DNA of 64,000 nucleotides from Imbroritus primus. Lineage in GTDB: Bacteria; Pseudomonadota; Gammaproteobacteria; Burkholderiales; Burkholderiaceae. Shown here piece after piece: positions 45,786 through 53,605 of this stretch. The stretch spans positions 1,550,001-1,614,000 of the forward strand of contig NZ_OZ201293.1 of assembly GCF_964332355.1 (NCBI RefSeq). The letters run 5' to 3'. The notes below the pieces were generated by a model, which saw nothing but the letters and a program-made list of their open reading frames with translations, had not been told where the DNA came from and did not search any database. The first letter of the stretch is position 1, and each line of letters starts with the position of its first letter. A program made the position numbers and the translations under genes.

Positions 45786-46313
45786 ATGAAGCTAAAAGAC
45801 GTGCACGTCGCGGTGCTGGTCGAAAACCTTTATCAGGAAATGGAGATCTGGGTGCCAGTATTCCGCCTCCAGGAAGAAGGCGCGCAGGTCACGTTCATCG
45901 GTCCGAAGGCCGATGCGTACAAGTCCAAGCTGGGTTACCCCGTGCAGGCCGACCTGGCATCGCGCGATGCGGTAGGCAAGCGCTTCGACGCCGTGATCGT
46001 CCCGGGCGGCTACGCGCCGGACCTGATGCGTACCGATGCCAGCCTGGTGCAAATCGTACGTGATCATTGCCAGAACGGCGCCATTGTCGCGGCGATCTGC
46101 CATGGCACATGGATGCTGGCGTCGGCCGGCGTCCTGCCTGGCAAGCGCGTGACCGGCGCAACACAGATTCGCGATGACATCGTCCACGCCGGCGCCACAT
46201 TCGTCGATGAGCCGGCCGTCCGCGACGGCAACCTGATCACCTCGCGCAAGCCGGCCGATCTGCCGCAGTTCTGTGCTGCCATCGTATCGGCCCTGGCCGA
46301 GAAGCACGCCTGA
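45786..46313 (+). CDS. DJ-1/PfpI family protein
   Basis: A 175-residue protein of the DJ-1/PfpI fold. The nucleophile elbow AAICHGTWMLASAG has Cys105, followed by His106. FDAVIVPGGYAPDLMR near residue 68 and the acidic YQEMEIWVP near 16 are the partner motifs. Members act as glyoxalases/deglycases, amidases or isonitrile hydratases; the class cannot be fixed from sequence. It has a good ribosome site (GAAGGAG). As first gene under the controlled promoter and 40 bp ahead of the oxygenase, it may act on an aldehyde or reactive product of that pathway. Confidence 0.9.
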   Translation: MKLKDVHVAVLVENLYQEMEIWVPVFRLQEEGAQVTFIGPKADAYKSKLGYPVQADLASRDAVGKRFDAVIVPGGYAPDLMRTDASLVQIVRDHCQNGAIVAAICHGTWMLASAGVLPGKRVTGATQIRDDIVHAGATFVDEPAVRDGNLITSRKPADLPQFCAAIVSALAEKHA

Positions 46314-46353
46314 CCCTCAACAGACATATCCCCTTCCCACAGGAGACCATTCT

Positions 46354-47643
46354 ATGAAGTCCGCTTTCTCCGAGGCCATCGTCGCGCCGCCTGCGACGAC
46401 ACGGCGCGCCGCCACCACGCGCAACGACATGCAATGGCGCACGCGTCCGAACCTGCCGGATACGCACTATGTCGATACGCGCGTGTACACCGACCACGGT
46501 GTATTCGAGGAAGAGATCGACAAGTTGTTCAACCGGATGTGGCTGCCGGTCTGCCATGAAAGCGAGTTGCCAAAGCCGTACGACTACCGCACCAGCGGTG
46601 TCTCCAACAATCGTCCGATCGTGGTCGTGCGAGGCCCGGACAACAAGATCCGTACATTCCTCAATATGTGCCCACACCGAGGCAACATTATTGTGCGCGC
46701 CCCCTCCGGCTCGCTGCTCAAGGCCGAGCCGTCGGGCAATCCCAAACACATGACCTGCATGTTCCACGGCTGGCAGTTTGATGCGAAGGGTCGTTGCGCC
46801 GAGATTCCGCGCGAGGAAGATGGTTACCAGGATCGTCTGTGCAAGGCCGATGTCGGCCTGCGCGAACTGCGCACCGAGGTGGCTTATGGCGGTTTCGTCT
46901 GGGTCAACCTCGCAGATGAAGGTGAATCGCTGAGTGACTTCATCGCCGGCGCGTTCGATGGGATGCATACCGAGCTTGAGTCGGAGCCGCTGGAAATCTT
47001 TCACTACCAGAAAGCAGTCATCCCGACGAACTACAAGCTGTGGCATGAAACCAGCCGCGAGTTCTACCACGACTACATGCATTTCCATAACCGCGCGACT
47101 GGCATGCTGCAGCCGGGCTACTTCGACCGCAAGTACCAGGTCTTTCCGAATGGCCACGCCGCGACCGGACTGACCACGGTGGCCTACGATGCCTACGAAG
47201 GCAACAAGGAACGCCACCTGACCTTCCCCGGCATGCCAAAGAACGGCTGGAAACAGCTCAATATCTTCCCCGCCTGCACCTACAGCCTGCGTGCCTCTTG
47301 TCTGCGCGTGAGTGTGATGACACCGCTCAGCGAAAGCGAGACGCTGATTGAGGTGCGCGGCCTCGGCCTGAAGAGCGACACTCCAGAGATCCGTGAAGCG
47401 CGCATTATCGATCACGACACCATCTGGGGCCCGTTCGGCCGCAACATCATCGAAGACCTGCTGGCCGTGCAGAACCAGACGCTGGCGATGAACGAAAGCC
47501 CGGCCGCCAAGTACCTGATCATGGCGCGCGAGGAAGGCGACACGATCCATGACGAGATCGGACTACGCTCGTATTTCGCGGAATGGTCACGCCGCATGGG
47601 CCGGCCCGCCTCCAACCCGGTTGCAGGAGGTGCAGCATGCTGA
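46354..47643 (+). CDS. Rieske oxygenase large (alpha) subunit, methanesulfonate-monooxygenase-like
   Basis: A 429-residue alpha subunit of a Rieske non-haem iron oxygenase. The Rieske ligands are C106-x-H108 and C135-x2-H138, with a 26-residue spacer (109-134) where ring-hydroxylating enzymes have about 17. As I recall, this CxH-x26-CxxH form is described for MsmA of methanesulfonate monooxygenase. The mononuclear iron site reads HETSREFYHDYMHFH (231-245): H239 and H245 or H243 are probable ligands, with D368 in IIEDLLAVQ. The usual bridging Asp is Glu236. The ATG at 46354 follows CAGGAG. It overlaps the beta subunit. The substrate is probably a sulfonate or small organic acid, but an aromatic one is not excluded. 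Confidence 0.88.
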   Translation: MKSAFSEAIVAPPATTRRAATTRNDMQWRTRPNLPDTHYVDTRVYTDHGVFEEEIDKLFNRMWLPVCHESELPKPYDYRTSGVSNNRPIVVVRGPDNKIRTFLNMCPHRGNIIVRAPSGSLLKAEPSGNPKHMTCMFHGWQFDAKGRCAEIPREEDGYQDRLCKADVGLRELRTEVAYGGFVWVNLADEGESLSDFIAGAFDGMHTELESEPLEIFHYQKAVIPTNYKLWHETSREFYHDYMHFHNRATGMLQPGYFDRKYQVFPNGHAATGLTTVAYDAYEGNKERHLTFPGMPKNGWKQLNIFPACTYSLRASCLRVSVMTPLSESETLIEVRGLGLKSDTPEIREARIIDHDTIWGPFGRNIIEDLLAVQNQTLAMNESPAAKYLIMAREEGDTIHDEIGLRSYFAEWSRRMGRPASNPVAGGAAC

Positions 47644-48143
47644 TTCGGGATCCCGGCACGCGGCAAGTCATCGACAGTATCGTGTACGAAAGCTGCCTTG
47701 CCATGAACGCCAACGACTGGGCTGGTTTTCTCGCACTCTGCGAACCTGAGTCGTTCCGCTATCGCATCACTAACTACAGCCCCGAGATCCAGAAAGACCA
47801 GACGTGGATGGATCGCGACTGGAAGGGCCTGAAATCGCTGTTCGACCTGCTACCCCGACACAACACCAACAATGCGCCGCTCATGCGCCATGCCACGGTG
47901 TACCGGGCCGAGCACGAGGCCGATGGCGACACCATACGGGTCCAGACGCTGTTCTCGCTGTACCGCACAGAGCTGGATGGCCTGAACTCGCATATCGTCT
48001 CGGGCCGCACGAGCCTGTTCGCCGTCGGTAAGTACGACGACCGCATCCGCCTGGCAGCAGATGGCGAATCGGGCCGGCTGGTCAGCCGCAACGTACGCCT
48101 GGAAACACGCCAGATCGATGTCGGTTCGCACATCCCGTTCTAG
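47637..48143 (+). CDS. Rieske oxygenase small (beta) subunit
   Basis: A 168-residue SnoaL/NTF2-like beta subunit of the ring-hydroxylating-oxygenase type. The opening VIDSIVYESCLAMNANDWAG and the central RHATVYRAEHEADGD are typical; beta subunits are structural partners in an alpha3-beta3 complex. The C-terminal SRNVRLETRQIDVGSHIPF is as expected. The ATG at 47637 overlaps the alpha stop (ATGCTGA) and has GGAGG just before it, so both subunits are translated in step. Together with the ferredoxin and reductase it completes the oxygenase. Confidence 0.9.
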   Translation: MLIRDPGTRQVIDSIVYESCLAMNANDWAGFLALCEPESFRYRITNYSPEIQKDQTWMDRDWKGLKSLFDLLPRHNTNNAPLMRHATVYRAEHEADGDTIRVQTLFSLYRTELDGLNSHIVSGRTSLFAVGKYDDRIRLAADGESGRLVSRNVRLETRQIDVGSHIPF

Positions 48144-48152
48144 GAGACGAGC

Positions 48153-48494
48153 ATGGGCTGGAAAAAAGTATGCGAGGTCGCGGATGTGCCCAAGGGCGAG
48201 ATGAAGAACTTCTCGATCGGCGCGTTCGAGGTGATGGTCATCCATGGGGATAACGGCCACCTGGTCGTTCCCCCTTCGTGCCCGCACATGGAAAACGCGC
48301 TGGCCGATGGCTTCTTCGACGGCTGCGTGCTCACCTGCAACAAGCATCTGTGGCAATGGAGCATCCCCGATGCCCAGCCTATCGGCGTGGCCGAGCAGGC
48401 CCTGCTGCGCTACCCGTCCGAAATCCGCGATGCGGCGATCTGGGCGGAGGTGGAAACCGAGCTGCAGTACTGCCATGAAGACGAGTGCGAGTGA
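48153..48494 (+). CDS. Rieske-type ferredoxin of the oxygenase
   Basis: A 113-residue Rieske [2Fe-2S] ferredoxin. The cluster ligands are C43-x-H45 and C62-x2-H65 with a normal 16-residue spacer. It begins MGWKKVCEVADVPKGEMK, the common pattern of toluene/biphenyl-type ferredoxins, and carries a short C-terminal acidic extension (ETELQYCHEDECE). It passes electrons from the reductase to the alpha subunit. It lies 9 bp after the beta gene and 4 bp before the reductase. Confidence 0.92.
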   Translation: MGWKKVCEVADVPKGEMKNFSIGAFEVMVIHGDNGHLVVPPSCPHMENALADGFFDGCVLTCNKHLWQWSIPDAQPIGVAEQALLRYPSEIRDAAIWAEVETELQYCHEDECE

Positions 48495-48498
48495 GCCG

Positions 48499-49566
48499 AT
48501 GCATACCATGCTGCATTCCACCCCGCACGCGATCCTGATACGCACGCCTTCCGGCACGGCCGGCTACCGGGCCATGGCAGACGAGCGGCTGCTTGATGCC
48601 GGCCTGCGCGCCGGCCATTGCCTGCCCTATGAATGCGCGACGGGTACCTGCGGACAATGCCGCGCCACCGTACTGCACGGCCAGCACCGCGACCTCTGGC
48701 CGGAAGCGCCCGCTGCCGCCAAGCTGCGGCGGGAGCGCGGCGAGGTGCTGATGTGCCAGACGGCTGCATGCGGCCCGCTGGAAGTGGCACTGCCCAAGGG
48801 GGCGGAGCAGATGCTCGAACCGCACTGCTGGCCAGCACGACAGCAAGCACGCGTTTCCGGCTTGCGCCTGCTCAATGCGGACATCATCGAACTGCGGCTC
48901 GAACTGTCCGCCCCCCTGGATTTTCTACCCGGGCAATTCGTGTTGCTTGGTGCGCCAGGCGTCACCGGCTACCGCGCGTATTCCATGGTCAACCACGATA
49001 TGCCGGCAACGGCACTGACCCTGCTGATCAAGCGCAAGCCGGATGGCGACTTTTCCACCTGGTTGTTCCAGACGGCGCGCGAGGGGATGCGGGTTGACCT
49101 GTTTGGTCCGCTGGGCAAGGCAACCTTCGAGGCAGACACGATGCAGGACATCGTTTGCATTGCCGGCGGCTCCGGCATCGCGGGCATGATGTCCATCGTC
49201 GGGGCGATCCATGGACAGCCACTGCGCGGCACGCGCCGTACCGACATGTTCTTTGGCGTACGGGCGGCGCACGACCTCTTCTATGCCTCTGAACTCAACG
49301 CCTTGGCGGAGCGGTCAAACGGATTGCTGCAGGTCACCGTCGCCCTCTCCGAGGTCCAACCAGCTCCCGCGCTTATCGAGCGTCATCCGGCGCTGCGCTT
49401 TGCGCATGGCTTCGTGCATGAAGTCGCGATGCACGGCCTCCGCCCCGGTCTGGAAACACCGACAGCGTTCCTTGCCGGACCGCCCGTAGCGGTCGATGCC
49501 GGTATCCGCATGCTGATGAAGCAGAAATTTCCATTGCAGAGAATCCGCTTCGACCGGTTTGGATAA
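48499..49566 (+). CDS. Oxygenase reductase, [2Fe-2S]-FAD-NAD type
   Basis: A 355-residue electron-transfer flavoprotein. The N-terminal plant-type ferredoxin has C46, C51, C54 and C86 (YECATGTCGQCRATV ... LMCQTAA). Next come an FAD domain (FVLLGAPGVTGYRAYSMVN, the RxYS block) and an NAD domain (CIAGGSGIAGMMSIVGAI, then RAAHDLFYASELNAL). The layout matches MsmD of methanesulfonate monooxygenase and the reductases of toluene/phenol hydroxylases. The ATG at 48499 (MHTMLHSTPHAIL) is chosen; the longer open frame overlaps the ferredoxin gene. It supplies electrons from NADH to the Rieske ferredoxin. Confidence 0.92.
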   Translation: MHTMLHSTPHAILIRTPSGTAGYRAMADERLLDAGLRAGHCLPYECATGTCGQCRATVLHGQHRDLWPEAPAAAKLRRERGEVLMCQTAACGPLEVALPKGAEQMLEPHCWPARQQARVSGLRLLNADIIELRLELSAPLDFLPGQFVLLGAPGVTGYRAYSMVNHDMPATALTLLIKRKPDGDFSTWLFQTAREGMRVDLFGPLGKATFEADTMQDIVCIAGGSGIAGMMSIVGAIHGQPLRGTRRTDMFFGVRAAHDLFYASELNALAERSNGLLQVTVALSEVQPAPALIERHPALRFAHGFVHEVAMHGLRPGLETPTAFLAGPPVAVDAGIRMLMKQKFPLQRIRFDRFG

Positions 49567-49600
49567 CACCTGCCCTGAATACCACTGACTGATGCGCGAT

Positions 49601-49653
49601 CACAAGCATTAACACAAGAACGGGAACAAGCACGAACACTAGAACAAGCGCAC
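49601..49653 (+). repeat. Short imperfect ACAAG/AACA repeat tract
   Basis: About 53 bp between the reductase gene and the binding-protein gene contain ACAAG four times and AACA-type units spaced 6-13 bases apart. It is strikingly C-poor in its T content compared with the surroundings. It ends about 25 bp before the ribosome site of the binding-protein gene. It may be a simple-sequence remnant or an unstructured leader; no function is assigned. Confidence 0.4.
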
Positions 49654-49677
49654 TATCCACCCACAGGAGACGACATC

Positions 49678-50649
49678 ATGAAGCGCCGTATCACTTTAAT
49701 ACTGGCAGCACTCGTGACCAGCATGGCCTGCGCTGGCACCGCCCTTGCCCAGGCATGGCCAAACAAGCCAGTCAAGATCATCGTGCCGTTTCCTGCCGGT
49801 GGGGCTACCGATGCACCGGCACGCATGCTAGCGGAAAAACTCGGCGGCATGTGGGGACAGTCGGTCATCGTGGAAAACCGTGCAGGTGCTGGCGGAACGG
49901 TCGGCGCCGTGGAGGCGGCCCGTGCTGCGCCGGACGGCTATACGCTGTTCTTTCCCTCGGGGGCGGTGATGACCGCCAACCAGCATATCTACAGCAATCC
50001 GCGCTACAACCCGGAGCGCGATTTCGTGCCGATCGCGACTGTCGCTTCCGGGCCGATGGTCATCGTGGTGCCAGCCAATTCGCCCTACAAGTCGCTCAAG
50101 GACCTGCTCGACGCGGCGCGCGCCAAGCCCAAATCACTATCGTTCGGTCATGCCGGGGTCGGCTCGCAAAGCCATCTCGCCAGCGAGGGCTTCCTGAAGG
50201 CTGCCAATATCCAGGCAACGGCCATCGCGTACAAGGGTGATCCGCCCGCGCTGGTCGATCTGGCCGGCGGCACGGTCGATTTCTGCGTAGCCAACATCAC
50301 CGCGGCACTGACGCTGGTCAAGGGCGGCAAGCTGCGCGCACTGGGGGTGGCCGCGCCTGCACCGATCGCCCAGCTGCCCAATGTGCCGCTGGTGTCGGCC
50401 ACCGTGCCGGGCTACGAGGCGCGCGGCTGGTTCGGGATCGTCGCTCCCGCTGGCACGCCAAAGGATATCGTGCAGAAAATTTCGCAGGATGTCCGGATCG
50501 CTTCTGCCGACCCGTCGATGAAAGAACGAGTAGCCGCCATGGGCATGGACATGGTGGGCGATACGCCCGAGGACATGAAACGCACGATGGAGCGCGAAAG
50601 CGCGCGTATCGCGGCACTTGTCAAGGAACGGCAGATCCGGATCGATTGA
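49678..50649 (+). CDS. Bug-family (TTT) periplasmic substrate-binding protein
   Basis: A 323-residue solute-binding protein of the tripartite tricarboxylate transporter / Bug family. The signal peptide runs over residues 1-25 (cut after ALAQA). The ligand-loop motifs are WPNKPVKIIVPFPAGGATD near residue 26 and NRAGAGGTVGAVEAARAAPD near 66, with DLLDAARAKPKSLSFGHAG in the middle. Members bind carboxylates and small aromatic acids. No TctA/TctB membrane genes are adjacent, which is usual for Bug proteins in Burkholderiales. The position, 111 bp after the oxygenase reductase with CAGGAGA before its ATG, suggests that it captures the oxygenase substrate or a precursor. Confidence 0.9.
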   Translation: MKRRITLILAALVTSMACAGTALAQAWPNKPVKIIVPFPAGGATDAPARMLAEKLGGMWGQSVIVENRAGAGGTVGAVEAARAAPDGYTLFFPSGAVMTANQHIYSNPRYNPERDFVPIATVASGPMVIVVPANSPYKSLKDLLDAARAKPKSLSFGHAGVGSQSHLASEGFLKAANIQATAIAYKGDPPALVDLAGGTVDFCVANITAALTLVKGGKLRALGVAAPAPIAQLPNVPLVSATVPGYEARGWFGIVAPAGTPKDIVQKISQDVRIASADPSMKERVAAMGMDMVGDTPEDMKRTMERESARIAALVKERQIRID

Positions 50650-50760
50650 GGCGCATGTGCCTGCAGCGCGGTTGCCGGTTGCGCGGTGGACGGGTTCGCA
50701 CGGAAACCACGCGCGACCGGAATACGCGCCGGCGCCATGCGAGCCGGATTCAGGCCGGCA

Positions 50761-52125
50761 TCAGTCGAGCTCGCGCGCCCGGTCGATGGCGTGCTCGATC
50801 CGCTCGACGGCGATCACCTGCAGGCCGTCGATCTTCTGCTTGGGCGCATTGGCCTTGGGAATCAGCGCGACGGTAAAACCGAGCTTGGCGGCTTCCTTGA
50901 GCCGGTCCTGGCCGCGCGGGCTGGGACGGATCTCGCCCGCCAGGCCAACTTCCCCGAAGACCACGAGGCCGCGCGGCAGCGGCTTGTTGCGCATTGAGGA
51001 GTGAATCGCCAGCAGTACGGCGAGGTCAGCAGCGGGTTCGGTGATCTTCACGCCGCCCACGGCGTTAAGGAACACGTCCTGGTCGAAGCAGGCAATGCCA
51101 GCATGGCGGTGCAGCACGGCCAGCAGCATGGCGATGCGGTTCTGCTCGAGCCCCACGGCCAGGCGGCGCGGATTCGGTGCGCCCGCAGCATCGACCAGCG
51201 CCTGCACTTCCACCAGCAGCGGCCGCGTGCCCTCCTGCGTGACCAGGACGCATGAGCCGGCCACGGTCTGCTCATGCTGCGACAGGAACAGCGCGGATGG
51301 ATTGGCCACGCCACGCAGCCCGCGTTCGGTCATGGCGAACACACCGAGCTCGTTGACTGCGCCGAAGCGGTTCTTGATGGCGCGGATCAGCCGGTACGCG
51401 GAGTGCGTATCGCCTTCGAAATACAGCACCGTATCGACGATATGTTCGAGCACGCGCGGACCGGCAAGCGCGCCCTCCTTGGTGACATGGCCGACGAGGA
51501 TCATCGTCACGCCCGTGCTCTTGGCAATGCGCGTCAGTTGCGCGGCGCATTCACGCACCTGCGCCACCGAGCCGGGCGCGGACGTCAGCGCATCCGAATA
51601 AACGGTCTGGATCGAATCGACCACAACCACATCAGGCCGCTCGGCTTCGATGGTGGCCTGGATCTTCTCGAGCTGGATCTCGGCCAGCAGGGACAGGTTC
51701 GGGCTATCAATGCCCAAGCGGCGTGCCCGCAGCGCGATCTGTGCGCCCGACTCCTCGCCGCTCACATACAGCGCCCCGCGCTCGCGCGACAATTCCGCCA
51801 TGGCCTGCAGCAGCAGGGTGGACTTGCCGATGCCGGGATCGCCGCCGATCAGCACGACCCCACCCGGTACCAGGCCTCCGCCGAGCACGCGGTCGAATTC
51901 CTCGATGCCGCTGCTGAAGCGCGGCACATCAGCCGCTTCGATTTCCGGCAGCTTCTGCACGCGCGCCGGTGCGGCCAGCGACTGGAAGCGGTGGCCGGAG
52001 GCAGCATTTTCCGCCACGCTCTCGACCAGTGTGTTCCATTGCTGGCAATGCGGGCATTGGCCCTGCCATTTGGGTGTGCTGCCGCCGCATTCGGTGCAGG
52101 TATAGATCGTTTTCGCTTTGGCCAC
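50761..52125 (-). CDS. radA: DNA repair protein RadA (Sms)
   Basis: A 454-residue RecA-like helicase for branch migration in recombination. The N-terminal zinc finger is CTECGGSTPKWQGQCPHC near residues 10-27. The Walker A is GGDPGIGKSTLLLQ near 93. The RadA-specific KNRFGAVNELGVF is near 253, and a Lon-like C-terminal domain follows (GGVKITEPAADLAVLLAI). Start and length are normal. Alanine racemase lies 60 bp upstream on the same strand, a pairing common in beta-proteobacteria. Confidence 0.96.
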   Translation of the reverse strand: MAKAKTIYTCTECGGSTPKWQGQCPHCQQWNTLVESVAENAASGHRFQSLAAPARVQKLPEIEAADVPRFSSGIEEFDRVLGGGLVPGGVVLIGGDPGIGKSTLLLQAMAELSRERGALYVSGEESGAQIALRARRLGIDSPNLSLLAEIQLEKIQATIEAERPDVVVVDSIQTVYSDALTSAPGSVAQVRECAAQLTRIAKSTGVTMILVGHVTKEGALAGPRVLEHIVDTVLYFEGDTHSAYRLIRAIKNRFGAVNELGVFAMTERGLRGVANPSALFLSQHEQTVAGSCVLVTQEGTRPLLVEVQALVDAAGAPNPRRLAVGLEQNRIAMLLAVLHRHAGIACFDQDVFLNAVGGVKITEPAADLAVLLAIHSSMRNKPLPRGLVVFGEVGLAGEIRPSPRGQDRLKEAAKLGFTVALIPKANAPKQKIDGLQVIAVERIEHAIDRARELD

Positions 52126-52185
52126 GCGCTCAAACTCCGGGAATCGGCAGGCTAGTCATGCAGTCGACAGTGCAACTGGACGGTA

Positions 52186-53277
52186 TCAGTCGCCGTCCGC
52201 CACGGATACCGGCACGCGCGGTGCCACAGCGCACATCAGCTCGTAGCCGATCGTGCCGCTGGCGGCAGCGACTTCATCGATCGACAGTCCCTCCCCCCAC
52301 AGGGTGACCGGCGTGCCAACGCCCGCTGACGGACACGGCGTAAGATCGACGGCCAGCATGTCCATCGAGACGCGCCCCACCATGCGCGTGCGTGTGCCAT
52401 CGACAAGTACCGGGGTGAAGGTGTCGCCCCAGCCCGGCGCATGGCGCGGATAGCCATCGGCATAGCCGCACGCCACCACGCCGATGCGCATCGCCGTATC
52501 GGCGGTAAAGCGCGAACCATAGCCAACGGTATCGCCGGGGGCCAGCTGCTGCACGCCGATGATTTCGCTGGTCAGCGACATGGCAGGCTGCAAGTCGAAC
52601 TGCGCCACATCTGCGGCGATGCCAGTCGGCGAGGCGCCGTACAGCATGATGCCCGGACGCACCCAGTGACGGTGCGCGGCAGGATGCCATAGCGTCGCAG
52701 CGGAGTTGGAGAGGCTGGCCTCGCCCGGCAGGTTCACCACCGTGGCATCGAAGGCTTGCACCTGATGGGCGATACCCCGTTCGCCGTCCGCATCCGAAAA
52801 ATGCATCATATGCACGATCGACCCGATCCACGGCATGGCGCGTGCACGCTCCCAGGCCGCCCGGTACTGTTCGGGGCGGAATCCCAGGCGGTTCATGCCG
52901 GTGTTCATCTTGAGCTGGATGGATAGCGGCCCGGCCGGGCGCGCCTGCTCGAGCATGCGCAACTGTTCCTCGCAGTGCACCGTGGTGGTCAACCGGTATT
53001 GCGTAATCAACGCGATATCTTCCGGCTTGAAGAATCCTTCGAGCAGCAGGATCGGCCCTTCCCAGCCAAGCTCCCGCAGACGCACGGCCTCGTCCAGATC
53101 CAGCAGCCCGAACCCGTCGGTGCCACGCAGGCCTGCGAACACCCGCTCGATGCCGTGCCCGTAGGCATTCGCCTTGATGATCGACCAAACACGCGACTGC
53201 GGCGCGCAGCGGCGGGCGACATTGAGGTTGTGGCGAAGGGCTGCGGGGAAGATCGTGGCGCGGATGGGTCTCGGCAT
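52186..53277 (-). CDS. alr: Alanine racemase
   Basis: A 363-residue PLP enzyme that makes D-alanine for peptidoglycan. The PLP Lys lies in SIIKANAYGHGIERV near residue 33. The second catalytic Tyr is in DTVGYGSRFTAD, and MNTGMNRLGFRPEQY near 130 carries the Arg that contacts the cofactor. ATG 53277 (MPRPIRATIFPAALRHNL) is the usual start; further upstream the frame has only low-quality sequence. It is co-transcribed with radA. It should be the anabolic copy, though a second racemase elsewhere is not excluded. Confidence 0.95.
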   Translation of the reverse strand: MPRPIRATIFPAALRHNLNVARRCAPQSRVWSIIKANAYGHGIERVFAGLRGTDGFGLLDLDEAVRLRELGWEGPILLLEGFFKPEDIALITQYRLTTTVHCEEQLRMLEQARPAGPLSIQLKMNTGMNRLGFRPEQYRAAWERARAMPWIGSIVHMMHFSDADGERGIAHQVQAFDATVVNLPGEASLSNSAATLWHPAAHRHWVRPGIMLYGASPTGIAADVAQFDLQPAMSLTSEIIGVQQLAPGDTVGYGSRFTADTAMRIGVVACGYADGYPRHAPGWGDTFTPVLVDGTRTRMVGRVSMDMLAVDLTPCPSAGVGTPVTLWGEGLSIDEVAAASGTIGYELMCAVAPRVPVSVADGD

Positions 53278-53605
53278 GGGACAAATTACCTGGGTCGGCA
53301 TGGAACCTGGCGCGGCAATCGGGTCTCTATTGCAGGCGGCCGTCAGCCAGGTGGCATGCAAAAGCGTTATTTGAACACATCCGGGCGGTGACCCTGCAAA
53401 AATGCTGCGACGCCTCGCCGGAACGTGCGCCCGCCTGCCTCCCGACCGGTTTCGGGACTTGCCGCGCATGCCGGAAGAGCAGGAAAAAGCGCAGCGATTT
53501 TCACAGGATGGGCGCCTTTTTCGTGATATAAAGCCGGACGCGCCGTCCGGTCGTCCTATAACGGACCCCACGGCAGGCGTCGTCGCCGGAGACCGAGTCG
53601 AGAGT
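53278..53605. other. 328-bp divergent region between alr and lplT, with a short hairpin
   Basis: No gene is supported. The main feature is a hairpin at 53,534-53,550 (CCGGACG-CGC-CGTCCGG, 7-bp stem) preceded by an AT-rich GATATAAAG that could be a -10 region for lplT. With a start near 53,535 the hairpin would sit at the very 5' end of the lplT leader. The left half near alr shows no clear signal. Confidence 0.4.

Noticed and set aside
46237..47550. A 437-codon minus-strand frame over the oxygenase alpha subunit
   Set aside because: The plus strand encodes a full Rieske oxygenase with ordered metal ligands; the minus-strand product is featureless.
46354..49566. A classical aromatic-ring dioxygenase operon (benzoate, biphenyl or phthalate type)
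   Set aside because: The 26-residue Rieske spacer does not fit the usual 17, and no dihydrodiol dehydrogenase or ring-cleavage gene is nearby. It cannot be fully excluded without a phylogeny.
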